DNA of 64,000 nt, from positions 496,001-560,000 of the forward strand of contig JAGMUV010000006.1 in the NCBI GenBank assembly GCA_020744425.1, written 5' to 3'. Each line of letters starts with the position of its first letter. Position 1 is the stretch's first letter. The stretch is from Dactylonectria macrodidyma (taxonomy: Eukaryota; Ascomycota; Sordariomycetes; Hypocreales; Nectriaceae). The position numbers and the translations under genes were made by a program. Below the pieces are notes generated by a model. That model made no database searches. It was not told the origin of the DNA and saw only the letters and a list, made by a program, of their open reading frames with translations. Shown here piece after piece: positions 12,341 through 23,318 of this stretch.

Positions 12341-14002
12341 CTACAATGATATTTCGCTGGTGCTGGTGCCACTCGTGCCACTGGTCCCCACATGTCCATT
12401 GCGATCCGACACTCCGGAACGGACCAGCCGCGCTTCGTCCCCTTCGCTGTATTGGACGTCGTAGGTTCGCTTCATCTCAATCCTTCCATGCTCCGGCCTC
12501 GTCGGAGACGATCCCCGCGACGGTAACTCCACTAAGGCGTGGCTCCGATTTACTATTTTTGATCTCCGTCCATACGCATCTCCGTAGGCGTCGTTGTAGT
12601 TGTTGTACCTGCTCTTGTCGTAGGACGAGCCTCCCAGGATGGGGAAGATGCGCACGAGCAGGATGCGCAGAGACGGCATCGACGCGCAGATGATGCCGAT
12701 GTTGATCTCGACCGTGGACCAGAGCGAAACGTCTATTTGGTCGTAGGTCGGGTTATGCGAAGACCCTAGTTCAACGAGGTACTGTAGGCGGATGATGCTG
12801 ACAACTGTAACACTGCATACGCGTCAGCTTCAAGCATGAACGGGTGCGACAGGGCTTACTCACAAGGTTCCGACCACGAACATGGCGGCGACGCCAATCT
12901 TCTTCTTCCAGTGAAGCTTCAAACTCCGCAATTGCCACATCGGGATGGCCAGCATCCACAGGTCCAGGGCAATGCTGATGGACGAGTTGGCCCAGCCAAT
13001 GCTATTCGTGTTGAGACTGTTCGGCGGGGTTAATATCTGGTGGTGGGTTATAGGCAGAGGGCTGAGACGCTGACGTACCATTTTCCCTTGTGCTCGCCGT
13101 CCCAATTGGTCCAGAAGTAGCTCACGGGGGTGCATTGGAAGGCCGCTAGAAAGACGAAACAGACTCCGTACGCGGCATTGAAGGCAACGGTGCCCCACAA
13201 GAACTTCTGGGCAGGGCCCGGGAAGATCCTCAGGTAGAAGAAGAGCAGCGACATCTTGAGTAGTGAGACCTGGGAAAAGTAGAGAAGCTCGAGGATGTAG
13301 AAGAAGAAGCCGAACTTGGTGATGTCGTCGCCCGTCAGCGTCCAGATGTCGCGCCCTTCGCCGTGGGCAGCGGTGCCGTGGATGTTCATGGCGCTCGACG
13401 GGATGCCGACGACCAGGGTGAGGACGACGAAGAGGTCGTCGAGGCCAAAGTCGGAGTTGGTGATGAGGACTTTTGAGGCTAGGCGCAGTAGCGTTACGAC
13501 GCCGGATAGCACGCCGAGAATAATGGTGACGTTAACAAACGTGGGCGACTTGTCGCGGACAGCGATGCCGCAGAAGTTGTTGGTGTCATTGTGCGTAGCT
13601 GACAAGGTAGGGTCAGCACAATGGAACACCAGAGCATAGTAGAACAGAAGCGTCAAAGGATATAAATGAGATTTCGTCAATCATACCGTGAGCCTCTATT
13701 ATAGAACAGTTCATAGAATAGCAGGCGGCGCCGCTCGTCAACTCAACACCGTGGTTGGCACAAAGGCAATCCGTGTCAGCGAACTCGCAGCTGGACTTGG
13801 AAATGGCATCGCTGAGGCACACTCGCTACGTAAAACGTTAGATGATGCACAGAAGCTGCAGGGCTCAAGACAAAGCAAATGGAGGAGGCGTAGTTACCGC
13901 ACAGTCTGGTACGCCAGAGAGCATCTGCTGGGTCGAGATGCCGGCCACAGTGCTGCACCAGCAACACGGCAACAGAGCCAACAGCACGTACGCCCACTTC
14001 AT
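12341..14002 (-). CDS. CFEM-domain seven-helix Pth11-like receptor / rhodopsin-domain membrane protein
   Basis: Five predicted exons on the minus strand: 14002-13898, 13825-13687, 13598-13079, 13016-12864, 12812-12341. They give 462 residues. A signal peptide ([14 protein letters not shown]) precedes an extracellular CFEM-type module with cysteines near residues 34, 38, 48, 55, 57, 70 and 75; seven of the usual eight are evident. Seven hydrophobic helices follow (about 90-370). Conserved features of the fungal rhodopsin-like family include FGLDDLFVV, the CTPVSYFW loop and [16 protein letters not shown]. The C-terminal tail is hydrophilic and Ser/Thr/Arg-rich and would be cytoplasmic. In plant-pathogenic fungi Pth11 senses the host surface; members elsewhere have unknown ligands. 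The start was chosen because it supplies the signal peptide and a phase-0 junction. Confidence 0.85.
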
Positions 14003-16202
14003 GGCGATGGGAAATGCTGCGGTTCAGGATCGGTTTCAAGAAGCCAAAGAGCAGAAAAAAAGCAGCTGCAGCAGACGACAAAGAATGAGATGGCTGTTAT
14101 ACCGATGCACCAAGGCCACTCCCCCCCTGCAAACCATGCCATGAGCCCGTAGTCCCACCGGGCTGAGGAGGCAACAAGCGAGCATGGCGATCTAAGCTGT
14201 GGGTGCGCAGACATGTGTTCCAGTATTGCCTCTACAGCCACAGCCTCACCCCACAAGCCGAATTCATCGTCCTGCACACGGATGCGTCCCCGGGCTGATG
14301 AGTGAGGGCCACCCGGGACTGGGATCATGCTATGCTTACGGTACGTACTGCAGCACAGAGTATGACTATTACTCGAACGCATGAGAGTGGCCCGGGATGT
14401 GGCAGGACGAGGGAACCGAGGGGCCTCTACACTAGTCAAACATCGGCTAGGTCCGAATACTGGATCGCCACGGAGGAAACGGAGGGGGGCTAGCAAGATG
14501 ACACTGGGCTTGAAGTGGCTGTCGAAAAAACATTGCAGTGACAGGCTGGCGCAGACCGAGTGACAGAACCACAACCTCGGACCCATTTCATCTCGGCGCG
14601 TTGCGAAGGCATGAACTTTACGTTGTACTAGGATGATGCGCGGAAGCGGGCCGTTTTGACAAACGAACGGGGTTGATCGGATCGCCAAAAAGCACTTTTC
14701 TGCACAGATGCGATGCCAAACCCTCTCTTTCGATCCCTCCGGAAGATATGGCACTGACAGGTCGACTCTTTGGCCGCTGCCACATGGGCTCGACCAAACA
14801 GCCTGAACCCTGGCTGATCCGACATCTCGCAGCGCAGGCATCCATCCATTGGCAGGCTGATGATAGATTGAGTTTCATGTGGGACTCCTCATGGCCGGGG
14901 GGGTCTTGAAACGCCAGGCCAGGCCGACTTCCGTCTGGTCCTGGAGCAGTGGAGGCTTCTGTTGGATGGGGATCATGTTGGACCAAAAAAAACAAAATCC
15001 TAAAAGATGCCTGGGAGCAACTAATCTACGCGAGACTCCACGCTGGTCCACCCCGCCACAGGGGCTATTGGCGTTGGAGTAACGACGGAGCAATAGGCTC
15101 TTTTTAGGTGCCTTGTTCCCTGTGTCTGAAAGAGAATGGACGCTGGAGATTATTCAGAAAAACTGGGCTCCGGGTTTTAGGTCGAGTCGTGCGAGTTGCC
15201 ATTGCGGAGACTTGGTGGAGATGCTATCGATTCAGAATCCCCGTCCTCCTTTGCTAGCCCCTGGGAAGAACACAAGGTAGTCAGCCCTAACTACCATCAT
15301 CCTGGCCCTCGCATCCTCCCATCTTTCGATGCCGTACCCACTCTGATGCCACGGAGCGCGCTATGTCGCAGTACTAAAGCAAGCCTTCATCAAACTCGCC
15401 CTCGAATTAGCAAGTTGAGCGTTTGCCGGTTCTATCTGCCATTCCAACGCCAAGTCCGTTTCCAGCCATTGTTCCGCACATCATCGAATGCTGCAGGTAA
15501 TTTGCCCTCACTTAAGGCCCTGTGTGTCGCTGAATGTGTGGCGGTCGATCCAAACATTTCGGGTGGCGTTTGGAGGATTTTTCTGGGCTGAAGAGAAGCT
15601 GGCCCTGCTGCTAATTAGCTATGGCTTGGCGGCTTTAGCTGCGTTGATCGTCTTGGCGCATCGAATTTCCATTTACATCCCTAGCGGGCTCAACGCCAGT
15701 CGGCGGAAGAATGATGCTGGGTGCTAGAAGCAATATCTGGGATCGTGTTGAGCAGCTATCAACGTAGCCCCGCTGACTGATAGCTTGTTCATCCATCTCA
15801 TCCACCCATCTGTGGGCCCCTTGGGGCTTTGAAGAGGTTGATGAACAGGTGCCTCGAATTTCGTTAGGGGACGCAAGATGTGTTGTGGCCGTTCTTCTCA
15901 ATCCTTCACGTACAAGGACACGAGAGGTTGCTGCTAGTATCAACGCAAAGGTGAGATTCTCGTCTACAGCAAGATGGCGACTCTGGATCTCGATGATAAC
16001 ATGGCGTCGCCTCTTATCGGAGTTCTTTGATCCAAAACAATCCACTTGCTTCAGCCTCCCAAACACTGTAGGAGAAACAACCATGAAAGAGTACACTGAT
16101 CTAGGAGTATGAGTAATTTACTCTTTGTATCAGTGTGCCGACTCTTCTCCACAGAGTGACAGCGTATGTGGCTGCGAATGACTTTTGTTGCTGATGCCAA
16201 AA
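14003..16202. other. Gene-poor region, about 2.2 kb
   Basis: Covers the receptor promoter and beyond. Several open frames of 60-280 codons exist, but they overlap on both strands, lack domains and have no consistent splice structure. From about 15940 there are fragments that may belong to the decayed gene described next. Confidence 0.45.
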
Positions 16203-16761
16203 TTTGATCTTGACAATTTCAAGGTCAGCAATGAACTGGATATCTGGATTGGCTTCACAGTCAGAAATATCTCGATTTATGTAGATAAACTTGGCACCGA
16301 CACCCTCTTTTGTACTAGGGACCCAAAAGATCATTCATAAGTTCATCGAAGAAATTAAGGACCCATATTATGACCCGAGATATGAAAAATTCGTGTAAGT
16401 CGTACAACTAGGAGTGTTTGAAATGACGAAATATTTGCATATCAATTATTAGTGCCGATAGACTCAAGGAGTGTGGCCTTTTGTTTCTGAGTCTCGCCAA
16501 ACTGTTTCGTCTCCGATTACTGTCAACTATTATCAGCCTTGAGAAATGTTGCCAATCTACAACAACTCGTTGAGAAGGCAGGCTTGGAACTTGTCAATCA
16601 CTAAACAGATTTGTTGTTTTATATCGATCAGTAGTCGAGGCTTTTATCGCCAGCGTGAAGGAGGTTGGCAAGCTACCTGGAGCTTCTGATCAAGATGAAA
16701 CGAGGCCATTGACAGTGGTAGACAAAGTTAAAGACATAACGGCTACCTTCAACATACAATG
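16203..16761 (+). pseudogene. Probable decayed gene fragments, unknown family
   Basis: Plus-strand segments read like protein but sit in different frames. One begins FDLDNFKVSNELDIWIGF (about 16203-16338). A second reads KIIHKFIEEIKDPYYDPRYE (from about 16319). A clean intron (GTAAGT at 16395, TTAG ending 16452) joins the second to ADRLKECGLLFLSLAKLF. After that, LRNVANLQQLVEKAGLELVN (from about 16539) and FVVLYRSVVEAFIASVKEVG, ending at a stop at 16761, are each shifted by frame and separated by gaps too short for introns. This pattern suggests an old gene broken by frameshifts. The minus strand across 16101-16334 is also open, so the strand is not certain. No family was recognised. Confidence 0.3.
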
Positions 16762-16898
16762 AAAGAGCAGATATCTCATTAGGAAACAAGCTATACCTGC
16801 TAATTATCATCCCTTATCCGACCTTCCCCAAATACGGCCTAATTATTGCATGCACGGAGCTCAACTGGTATAATACCTCCATGCATCCTTCGAGATGA

Positions 16899-18731
16899 TT
16901 AGACAGTCTTCGACTTGGAGTATTTGCCCGTAAAGGTCCTGATCTGCTTGCCCCAAAAGTAAATGGGAATACCGAGGAGTCCAAGGGCGGCGGTCAAGCC
17001 GCCAAAGATGCCAAACGCTCCATCGTAACCATTGTTGGTGATGTTGGGAGCGATGCCGTAGCTGACACCGAATGAAATGACACCGCGAAAGGCGCAGATG
17101 ATGACCAGCAAGGGACCCGCGCGCGCAGGATAGCTGTCAAGCAGATACGTGATGGCGACGATGTTGGCACCGACGAAGCAAAAGTAGTAGGCGGCAATGA
17201 CCCAGACGTAGACGAACCAGTGGTAATTCTCCGGGTTCGCGGCGGCCAGGCCGTACAGCACGGCAGTGAAGGTACCGACGATGGTTGGGAAGATGAGCGG
17301 GATGAGACGGATCTCGGGCTCGTGCATGCCGCCGCGGCGGTTGGCGAAGGCCTTGATCATCCAGTCGGACCCATGGCCAAAGATGGGGAGAGCGACCAGG
17401 GCCGTGACGATCTGCCCGCACGTCACGTAGCTCGCCGAGCTGTCGGGCCAGTTGTACGGAGGCGCCGTGACGATGGAGCCGTACGTTGTGCCGATGGCGA
17501 TGTTGACGCCTAGGGTGAGGCCGTTGAGGCACATGGCCCAGAAGACGTTGGGGAACAGAACCAGCTCAAACGTCTGCACCAGGACCTCCCAGCACGTCTT
17601 CCAGGATGGCGTACCGACCCAGAGCCTCATATCAGACCGCCACGTCCTCGGAGCATAGCGGACAAAGTCGAGCGCCGGCCGCACGGTACAAAGCTCGACG
17701 ACGGCCGAGGAGGTGTCCGACTGCTCGGCCTCCTGGAACGAGCTGAGCGAGCGGTCGTACTTGGTCTCGGGCACGAGGAAGAAGGCCAGGACGAGCTGCA
17801 CGCCGGAGAGAATGGCGCCCAGGCCGTACCACCACTCGGGGGTGATGGCGCCGGCGATGGGGCTGGCGAAGAGCACCCAGACTGAGGTGAGGATGACTTG
17901 GATCGTCTGCTGGATCATGAGGCTGCGACCGCGCTCGTGAAGAAAGAAGATTTCCTGTCGTCGGTGTTAGACAATCGTGATGGCCAGTGTCTATATGTCG
18001 TGCTCACCTGCGTAATCATCGGCACCAAGGCCTCACTCTGACCTGCCGCAAGACCAATAACCATGCGGCACGCAAGCTGCCACTCGTAGTTCTTCGCATA
18101 GGCGCACAACACGGCGCCGACGATCATGATGACGGTGGACACGAGGAGGACGACTCGACGGCCGATGCCAATGGCAATAGGCATGCCAACGATGTTTCCA
18201 ATGCCCCTGTAATCGAATTGTCAGCGCGAGGGGAATAACGAGTGTAGAATCGCGGGGTTCGTTACATGGCGAGGGATGGATAGGTCATCAGGTGCGTAAT
18301 GTCGGCGTATCCCTTGCCGGCCGCGGCGTACTCGGGGATGTAGAAGCCCAACAGGCCGCCGAAGCCAGACACCAGGGCGAGTCCGAGTGTTGAGACTGTG
18401 ATGAGTTAGCATAATGTCGAAGAGCGTGGAGGCAACAAGGGACACGTACAGATGGAAATGACAACGAGGACCGTCATCTTTTGCCACATCCTCATGTTCA
18501 ATGGATCTAAAAAGCTTGTTAGTAAAAAGATGCTTGAGCTTTGGTCGACGCATCCATCTCACCCTGAGGATCAGCCGTGGGCGTCGGAATGTACACGACA
18601 GTGCCCTCGGTGAGCTTGACGGTGCCCATGACACCGACGGCCTCGTTCGTGACGCCATTCTCCTTGAGAATCTCGATATCGACGTTTTCGACGTGGTTGG
18701 ACCCGTCTTTCTTGAGGTCCATAGAATCCAT
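16899..18731 (-). CDS. MFS transporter (drug:H+ antiporter/HOL1-like)
   Basis: Five predicted exons on the minus strand: 18731-18563, 18506-18450, 18395-18266, 18206-18008, 17954-16899. They encode 536 residues with about twelve membrane segments. An acidic cytoplasmic N-terminus ends in the DPLNMRMWQK motif that precedes helix 1 in fungal DHA1-type transporters. The helix 2-3 loop carries GRR (from IGIGRRVVLL), and helix 4-5 has the RMVIGLAAGQSEALVPMI region. A long central loop is rich in Ser/Glu. It probably exports or imports a small organic molecule across the plasma membrane using the proton gradient. Its promoter contains two CCGAACCGA motifs also found between the next two genes, so it may serve the product or substrate of the neighbouring dioxygenase and hydrolase. 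Substrate is unknown. Confidence 0.85.
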
Positions 18732-18906
18732 GATGATTGTTGTTGTGCAGTGTCTGCTGTCCTACTGTCCTGTGTCGCCCGGGTTGGCGGCGCTGGGATC
18801 GCTGGACGGAATAGTAAAGTAATTGTCGAGTTCGGTGCGCAGTGTGTGATGATTCGAGATGGGAAACCGTGGCCGCGTTGCACGTCCTTATAGACATTCT
18901 AACCCT

Positions 18907-18916
18907 CCGAACCGAG
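18907..18916. promoter_or_regulatory. CCGAACCG motif in MFS promoter
   Basis: CCGAACCGAG, about 175 bases before the MFS start codon. CCG-N2-CCG spacing resembles a zinc-cluster recognition site. It is called because the motif recurs in the adjoining divergent promoter. Confidence 0.4.
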
Positions 18917-19056
18917 CAGTCTCATCTCGGGTTGGGGATATCTCTCTCGAAGCCACGGAGCGAGAGCCCCCTCATACTGGAGAGGCGGGGCGACCAGGTC
19001 CTCGGGGCTGGAACTAGCCCTGCGGGGAACCCCGTGGGGTAGCGTCAAAAGGAGAT

Positions 19057-19065
19057 CCGAACCGA
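19057..19065. promoter_or_regulatory. CCGAACCG motif in MFS promoter, second copy
   Basis: CCGAACCGA, about 325 bases before the MFS start codon, identical in core to the copies at 18907 and 21088. Confidence 0.4.
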
Positions 19066-19532
19066 AAGTCGTGGTTCTTGTTTTCTTCAAATCGAGCCGA
19101 AAGTGGCGTTCGGGCCCTGGTTGTATCGATGAGCCGAGACTTGGCGTCTCGGGCGAAGAAACCCGAGGGTCTAGCTTCTCCGCAGTCGGATGCACCTTGG
19201 TGATGAACTGGCTTGTCCAGTAATGACGAGGCAATTGTAATGTGTTTTCGTTGATGCCATCTGCCGAGAAGAAATGTCGGTAGTTGAAGTGGTTCTTGTT
19301 GAGATGCCACGAGTCAGTTTGTCTGCTGGATGATGGCCTAAATGACACTTGATCCCATCTTAGCAAAGCCGCGATACAGCCACTCAGCTCTTACAGAGAC
19401 ATCACGCGTAAAGCCATCACCATTCATCGAGTCATGGAATAATGGAATAAATTCTTGGTACAATTTATTGAATTTTGCATGTCTAGCTATGCCTCACTAC
19501 TGCCCCATTGCCGTCACTACCAACGCAACCCT

Positions 19533-20691
19533 CTAATACGGCTTCACTCCAGCCAACCTCAACACCGTATCCGTCACCTCAGGCTTCTCAAACGGCTCAG
19601 TCCTGTACTTGGGACACACCTCTCCGTTCCGCATGGGCTTCTCCTGCGTCGGGCGAATATTGCAGTGCGGCCAGTGCGTAGTGCCAATGAAGTTCTCGAA
19701 GCAGTGCTTCTTGGCCGCCAGCGCCTCGTCCTCGGCGAAGACGCGCGGCGTCATGCAGATGTACTGCACGTGTCGGATCTGCTCGCCCTCGGGGAACCGC
19801 GCGTAGTGGATGGTGCGCGAGTCCCATAGCACAAAGTCGCCGGGTTCCATGTCAACCTTGAACATGGTGCATCCGCGGGACTCGAACCACTTGAGGTCCT
19901 TCTCGCTAAAGAGGAACAGGTCCATGAACTCCAGCTCGGGGGGTGGTGCGTCCTCGTGGTCAGCTGATTCGCGCTTGTGCTCGAAGAACTCATTAAACAG
20001 CTTCGACGAGCCTCTCATGAGCATCAGGCCGCCATCTTTGGGGCCGTTGGGCGCGTAGTTGAGGAGGCCTTGGACGGCTTGCATGCTGCATAAGGTGAGC
20101 CTCATATGACCATGACAATAGAGCGCAGATATCCACGCATAAGAGAGAACTTACCCCTTGCGTTGAGGGTTCTGATCGGTGTGCGGCCACGGGCTCCAGG
20201 TGATGTCGGTCCGGTTCGGCATGGAAATGTTCATGCCGTCAAAGGAGCTGATGAGCTCCTTTGTGCCCCAGAGCTTCTCGAAGACGGCCATGATAGCGGG
20301 CTCGGTGCGAGCCTCCCAGGCCATCTTCTCGTGAGGCGACCCATAGGCAAAGTACATGCTACGTCTGTTAGTCTCATTTTGTCGCATGAATATCCCTGGA
20401 TTTGAGAACTTACCCGCCCTTGAAGCTGATGGGAAGGTGCTCAGCAGTCCACGTCTTGGGATCATTCTCGTCAAAGCCCAGCTCAAAGTTCTTGAGCCAC
20501 TGGATCTGCTTGTCGACGTAGTACTGGGCGCGCTCCTTGCTGATGACGTTCTTGATGACGACGCAGCCGTTCTTGTGGAACTCGTCGCGCCAGTCGCCGT
20601 AGAAAGCATCTTGGTCGAACTGCATCAGGTCTTTGGCCTCGAAGCGCGGCGCAAAGGTGTGCTGCACGATGGGACCTTCGGTGGCGGCCAT
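19533..20691 (-). CDS. Phytanoyl-CoA dioxygenase (PhyH) family oxygenase
   Basis: Three predicted exons on the minus strand, 20691-20414, 20358-20155 and 20085-19533, give 344 residues. The fold is a cupin-type Fe(II)/2-oxoglutarate-dependent oxygenase. The HxD iron ligands are H152 and D154 in PWPHTDQNPQ. The distal histidine is in SRTIHYARFPEGEQIRH, where the following arginine would bind 2-oxoglutarate. These enzymes hydroxylate an unactivated carbon of a lipid, amino acid or secondary metabolite; the fungal members are very diverse, so a peroxisomal phytanate role should not be assumed, and no clear PTS1 is seen (C-terminus GVKPY). It is divergent from the S15-type hydrolase through a 771-base promoter with several CGGTTCGG elements. 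The start ATG (GCCATGGCC-type context) is the first in frame. Confidence 0.85.
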
Positions 20692-20855
20692 GGTGATGGG
20701 TGAGATGAGGAGGAATGGAATAAGATGAGTTGTGTGTGTTTGTAAGTGGCTGATGAGGCTTGTCAATTAGATTCCTGTGTATGCTTGGCAGCTTGATCGA
20801 ATAAGAAGTGATTGAAGCATCTCGACTGCGCGTTAGATATACAGGGCATTGCGGT

Positions 20856-20890
20856 CGGTTCGTTTCGGGGCTGCACCTCGACCCGTTCGG
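20856..20890. promoter_or_regulatory. CGGTTCG-type motif pair
   Basis: CGGTTCG at 20856 followed by TTTCGG, then CCGTTCGG at 20883. They lie about 165-200 bases upstream of the dioxygenase start. Confidence 0.35.
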
Positions 20891-21087
20891 ATCCCAATCT
20901 AGGTGATCTATGGCCCCCGCTGTTTCTTCATGCCTTTCAGCTCTGGCTGGATCGAATGAACCGTTGAGAATTGGTCATTCCCCCAGCTTTCCAACTCGTC
21001 CCCCCGCAGTGGAGGCCAAGCCGGCTGCAAGTTTAGCAGGGTTCCCCGCAAAGCGAATCTGCACCTTGAAGGAGACTAATCTCTGAC

Positions 21088-21096
21088 CCGAACCGA
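21088..21096. promoter_or_regulatory. CCGAACCG motif in divergent promoter
   Basis: CCGAACCGA, the same nine bases as at 19057, located centrally between the dioxygenase and hydrolase genes. Confidence 0.4.
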
Positions 21097-21158
21097 ATAT
21101 CTCTGTTGTTAGTGCAGTCTGTAGGAGAGAGGCAAATTACAGGTGTAAAAATGCTCCG

Positions 21159-21188
21159 CGGTTCGGGGCCGATGCTCGGTTCGGTTCG
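21159..21188. promoter_or_regulatory. Cluster of CGGTTCGG motifs
   Basis: CGGTTCGG at 21159-21166, then CGGTTCGG overlapping CGGTTCG at 21177-21188, about 275-300 bases before the hydrolase ATG. Tandem CGG triplets with two-base spacing fit a zinc-cluster protein site. Confidence 0.45.
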
Positions 21189-21462
21189 CGTAGTCTCTTG
21201 GCGAGGATAGCTTCACGTTTGGAGAAGCTACCCCAGTTGCCTAGAAGGCCTCGGCATTGAGGGAGTTGGCACGATCAAGATGCGATTACTTATTGAATGG
21301 CCCCAGGGTCACTGCAAGGATTCCATTGTGCATTCATTCCAATCCCAATCCCAAACATCCACCGCTTCAACTTGTCCAATATCTACTTGTCCAGTATTCA
21401 CCCCATCTGCTTATACTGGTCCCATCTAGATACCCTCAAGCCCAACCACTCACCCCTCCATC

Positions 21463-23318
21463 ATGCCCAACCCAGTCCAAGTCGCCACCAAGCGCATCAA
21501 GCCCCCCGTCGAGGGTGAAAATGGCTACGATGGCTTCCACCCAGGCAAGACGGAAGTCCTCAAAGCCGGCGCGAACCCTTTCGACGCCAAGCCCATCACC
21601 AGCGACATCCGCATCGACCACGACGTCGAGGTCAGAATGCGTGACGGCGTCCGCCTGTACATCGACGTCTACCGCCCGGCCGACTCGACAGAGAAGGTCC
21701 CCGCCGTGCTGAGCTGGTCCTTCTACGGCAAAAAGTACAGCGCCCTTGATATGCTGCCCATGTGCGTGTGGAACTGCTGCGTGCCGCGGTCTGACCTCAG
21801 CGGGCTGGAGAAGTTCGAGGGCCTGGATCCTGCGCACTGGTGTCCCAAGGGATACGCCATCGTCAGCGTCGATACTCGCGGTGCGGGTAATAGCGACGGC
21901 CAGATCTGCGTCATGGGCAGCCAGGACGCTGAGGACGGCTACGACGTGGTGGAAGCCGTCGCTAAGATGGACTGGTGTAACGGATCCGTCGGCATGGCAG
22001 GTAATTCAGCCCTCGCCATTGCGCAATGGTTCATCGCCGCCCAGCAGCCGCCCTCGCTCAAGGCCATCGCCCCCTGGGAGGGCATGTCAGACATGTACCG
22101 CGAGCAGTTCTGCCGCGGGGGCTGGTTCTCCATGAGTAACTTCGACCTCATCGCGAACGCCATCGTACGCGGGCAGCCGAACTCGGGCCTCGAGGACTTC
22201 GACGCCATGTACCGCCGGTCGCCGACCCAAGATATCTACTGGAAGGACAAGCGCGTTGACATGACCAAGATCCGATGCCCGGCCTACATCCGCGGCTCCG
22301 ACGTCAGCAGCATCCACACCATGGGCAGCGTTCGCGGCTGGCTCGAGATCCCCCACGACGACAAATGGATTCACTGGGGCAGCAAGCAGGAGTGGTACGA
22401 GCTGTACAGCACCCCCGAGGCCATGGAAGAGCTGGGCGTCTTCTTCGACCGCTACCTCAAGGGCGTCGACAACGGATGGGAGAAGCACACGCCCAAGGTC
22501 CGCTGGTCGGCTCTGCAGTTTGGTGACCGTGAGGCCATCGACGACATTGTCCTCGAAGACTTCCCCGTCCCCAACACTGAGTATCGAGAGCTGTTCCTGA
22601 GCCCCGACTGCAAGCTCCAGCCCACACGCAGCCCTGCCGTCGCCACCGTCTCACACAACTCGGAAGAGTTCAAGAGCATCTCTGAGTTCACCTACACCTT
22701 CTCCGAGCCCGCTCGCCTGATCGGCCTGCCCAAGACAGTCCTGTACATGTCCTGCGACGCCCGGGACGACTTCACCGTCTTTGCTATCCTGCGCAAGAAG
22801 GACAAGGACGGCAAGGACCTGATGCACTTGAACTTCCCCTTCAAAGCCACCCCGGTCAAGTCAATTGCTGAGATTCCCACCAAGGACCAGGCCAGCTTGA
22901 ACCTCCATCTTGGCTCCATGGGTATCCTGCGCGCGTCCCAACGAGCAATCGACGAGTCGCGAAGCATCCACCCTCAATTCCCCTTCCATCCCCACACCAA
23001 GCAACAAAAGATCAAGCCCGGCAACATTGTCAAGCTCGAAATTGGCATTTGGGCCATGGGCGTCGACTTCGACGCCGGCGAGAGTATCAGCATCCAGGTA
23101 TCTCACTGTCTCTTCTTCAAAGAATGTGAACCATGCTAACAAATTATCAGGTCGGCGGCCAATACCCTGGCATAGCCGAGTATTCTTCCTTTTCCGGGCC
23201 AAGACCTGAAGAGGAGCAAAATCGTGGCCTGCAAACCATCCACTTTGGCGGCGAGTATCCCAGCTCTGTCATTCTCCCATTTACCCCTCGGTAATGGTGG
23301 CCACATGTGGGGTTTAGG
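21463..23318 (+). CDS. Peptidase S15 / CocE-NonD family alpha/beta hydrolase
   Basis: Two predicted exons, 21463-23097 and 23151-23318, joined in phase 0, encode 600 residues. The N-terminal half is an alpha/beta hydrolase of the X-Pro dipeptidyl-peptidase/cocaine-esterase type. It opens with the typical strand VRMRDGVRLYIDVYRPAD. The nucleophile is likely S182 in GMAGNSALAIAQWF, and the acid is probably the Asp in YIRGSDVSSIHTMGS. A histidine-bearing segment follows (KWIHWGSKQEWYELY). The C-terminal third is the non-catalytic jelly-roll domain, with IHPQFPFHPHTKQQ and GEYPSSVILPFYPS at the end. There is no signal peptide, so it is probably cytosolic. Members cleave amides or esters of varied small molecules. 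The shared promoter with the dioxygenase suggests a common substrate pathway, which is inference. Confidence 0.85.

Larger units (their letters stand above)
18732..19532. other. Promoter region of the MFS transporter
   Basis: About 800 bases with no coding evidence, between the MFS start and the dioxygenase stop. It contains two CCGAACCGA elements at 18907 and 19057, and a related CGAGCCGA near 19092. Confidence 0.55.
20692..21462. promoter_or_regulatory. Bidirectional promoter of dioxygenase and S15-type hydrolase
   Basis: A 771-base divergent spacer with no open gene. It holds at least five copies or near copies of CGGTTCGG/CCGAACCG, at about 20856, 20883, 21088, 21159 and 21177. This density is much higher than elsewhere in the window and points to joint regulation. 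Confidence 0.5.

Noticed and set aside
13776..14081. 101-codon frame overlapping the CFEM receptor start
   Set aside because: It is out of frame with the cysteine-rich CFEM exon; the frame starting at 14002 gives a signal peptide and correct phase.
14416..14841. Minus-strand part of a 280-codon open frame upstream of the receptor gene
   Set aside because: No domain, non-ATG start, composition unlike neighbouring proteins.
15635..16096. 153-codon minus-strand open frame
   Set aside because: Overlaps plus-strand fragments of the suspected decayed gene and has no recognisable domain.
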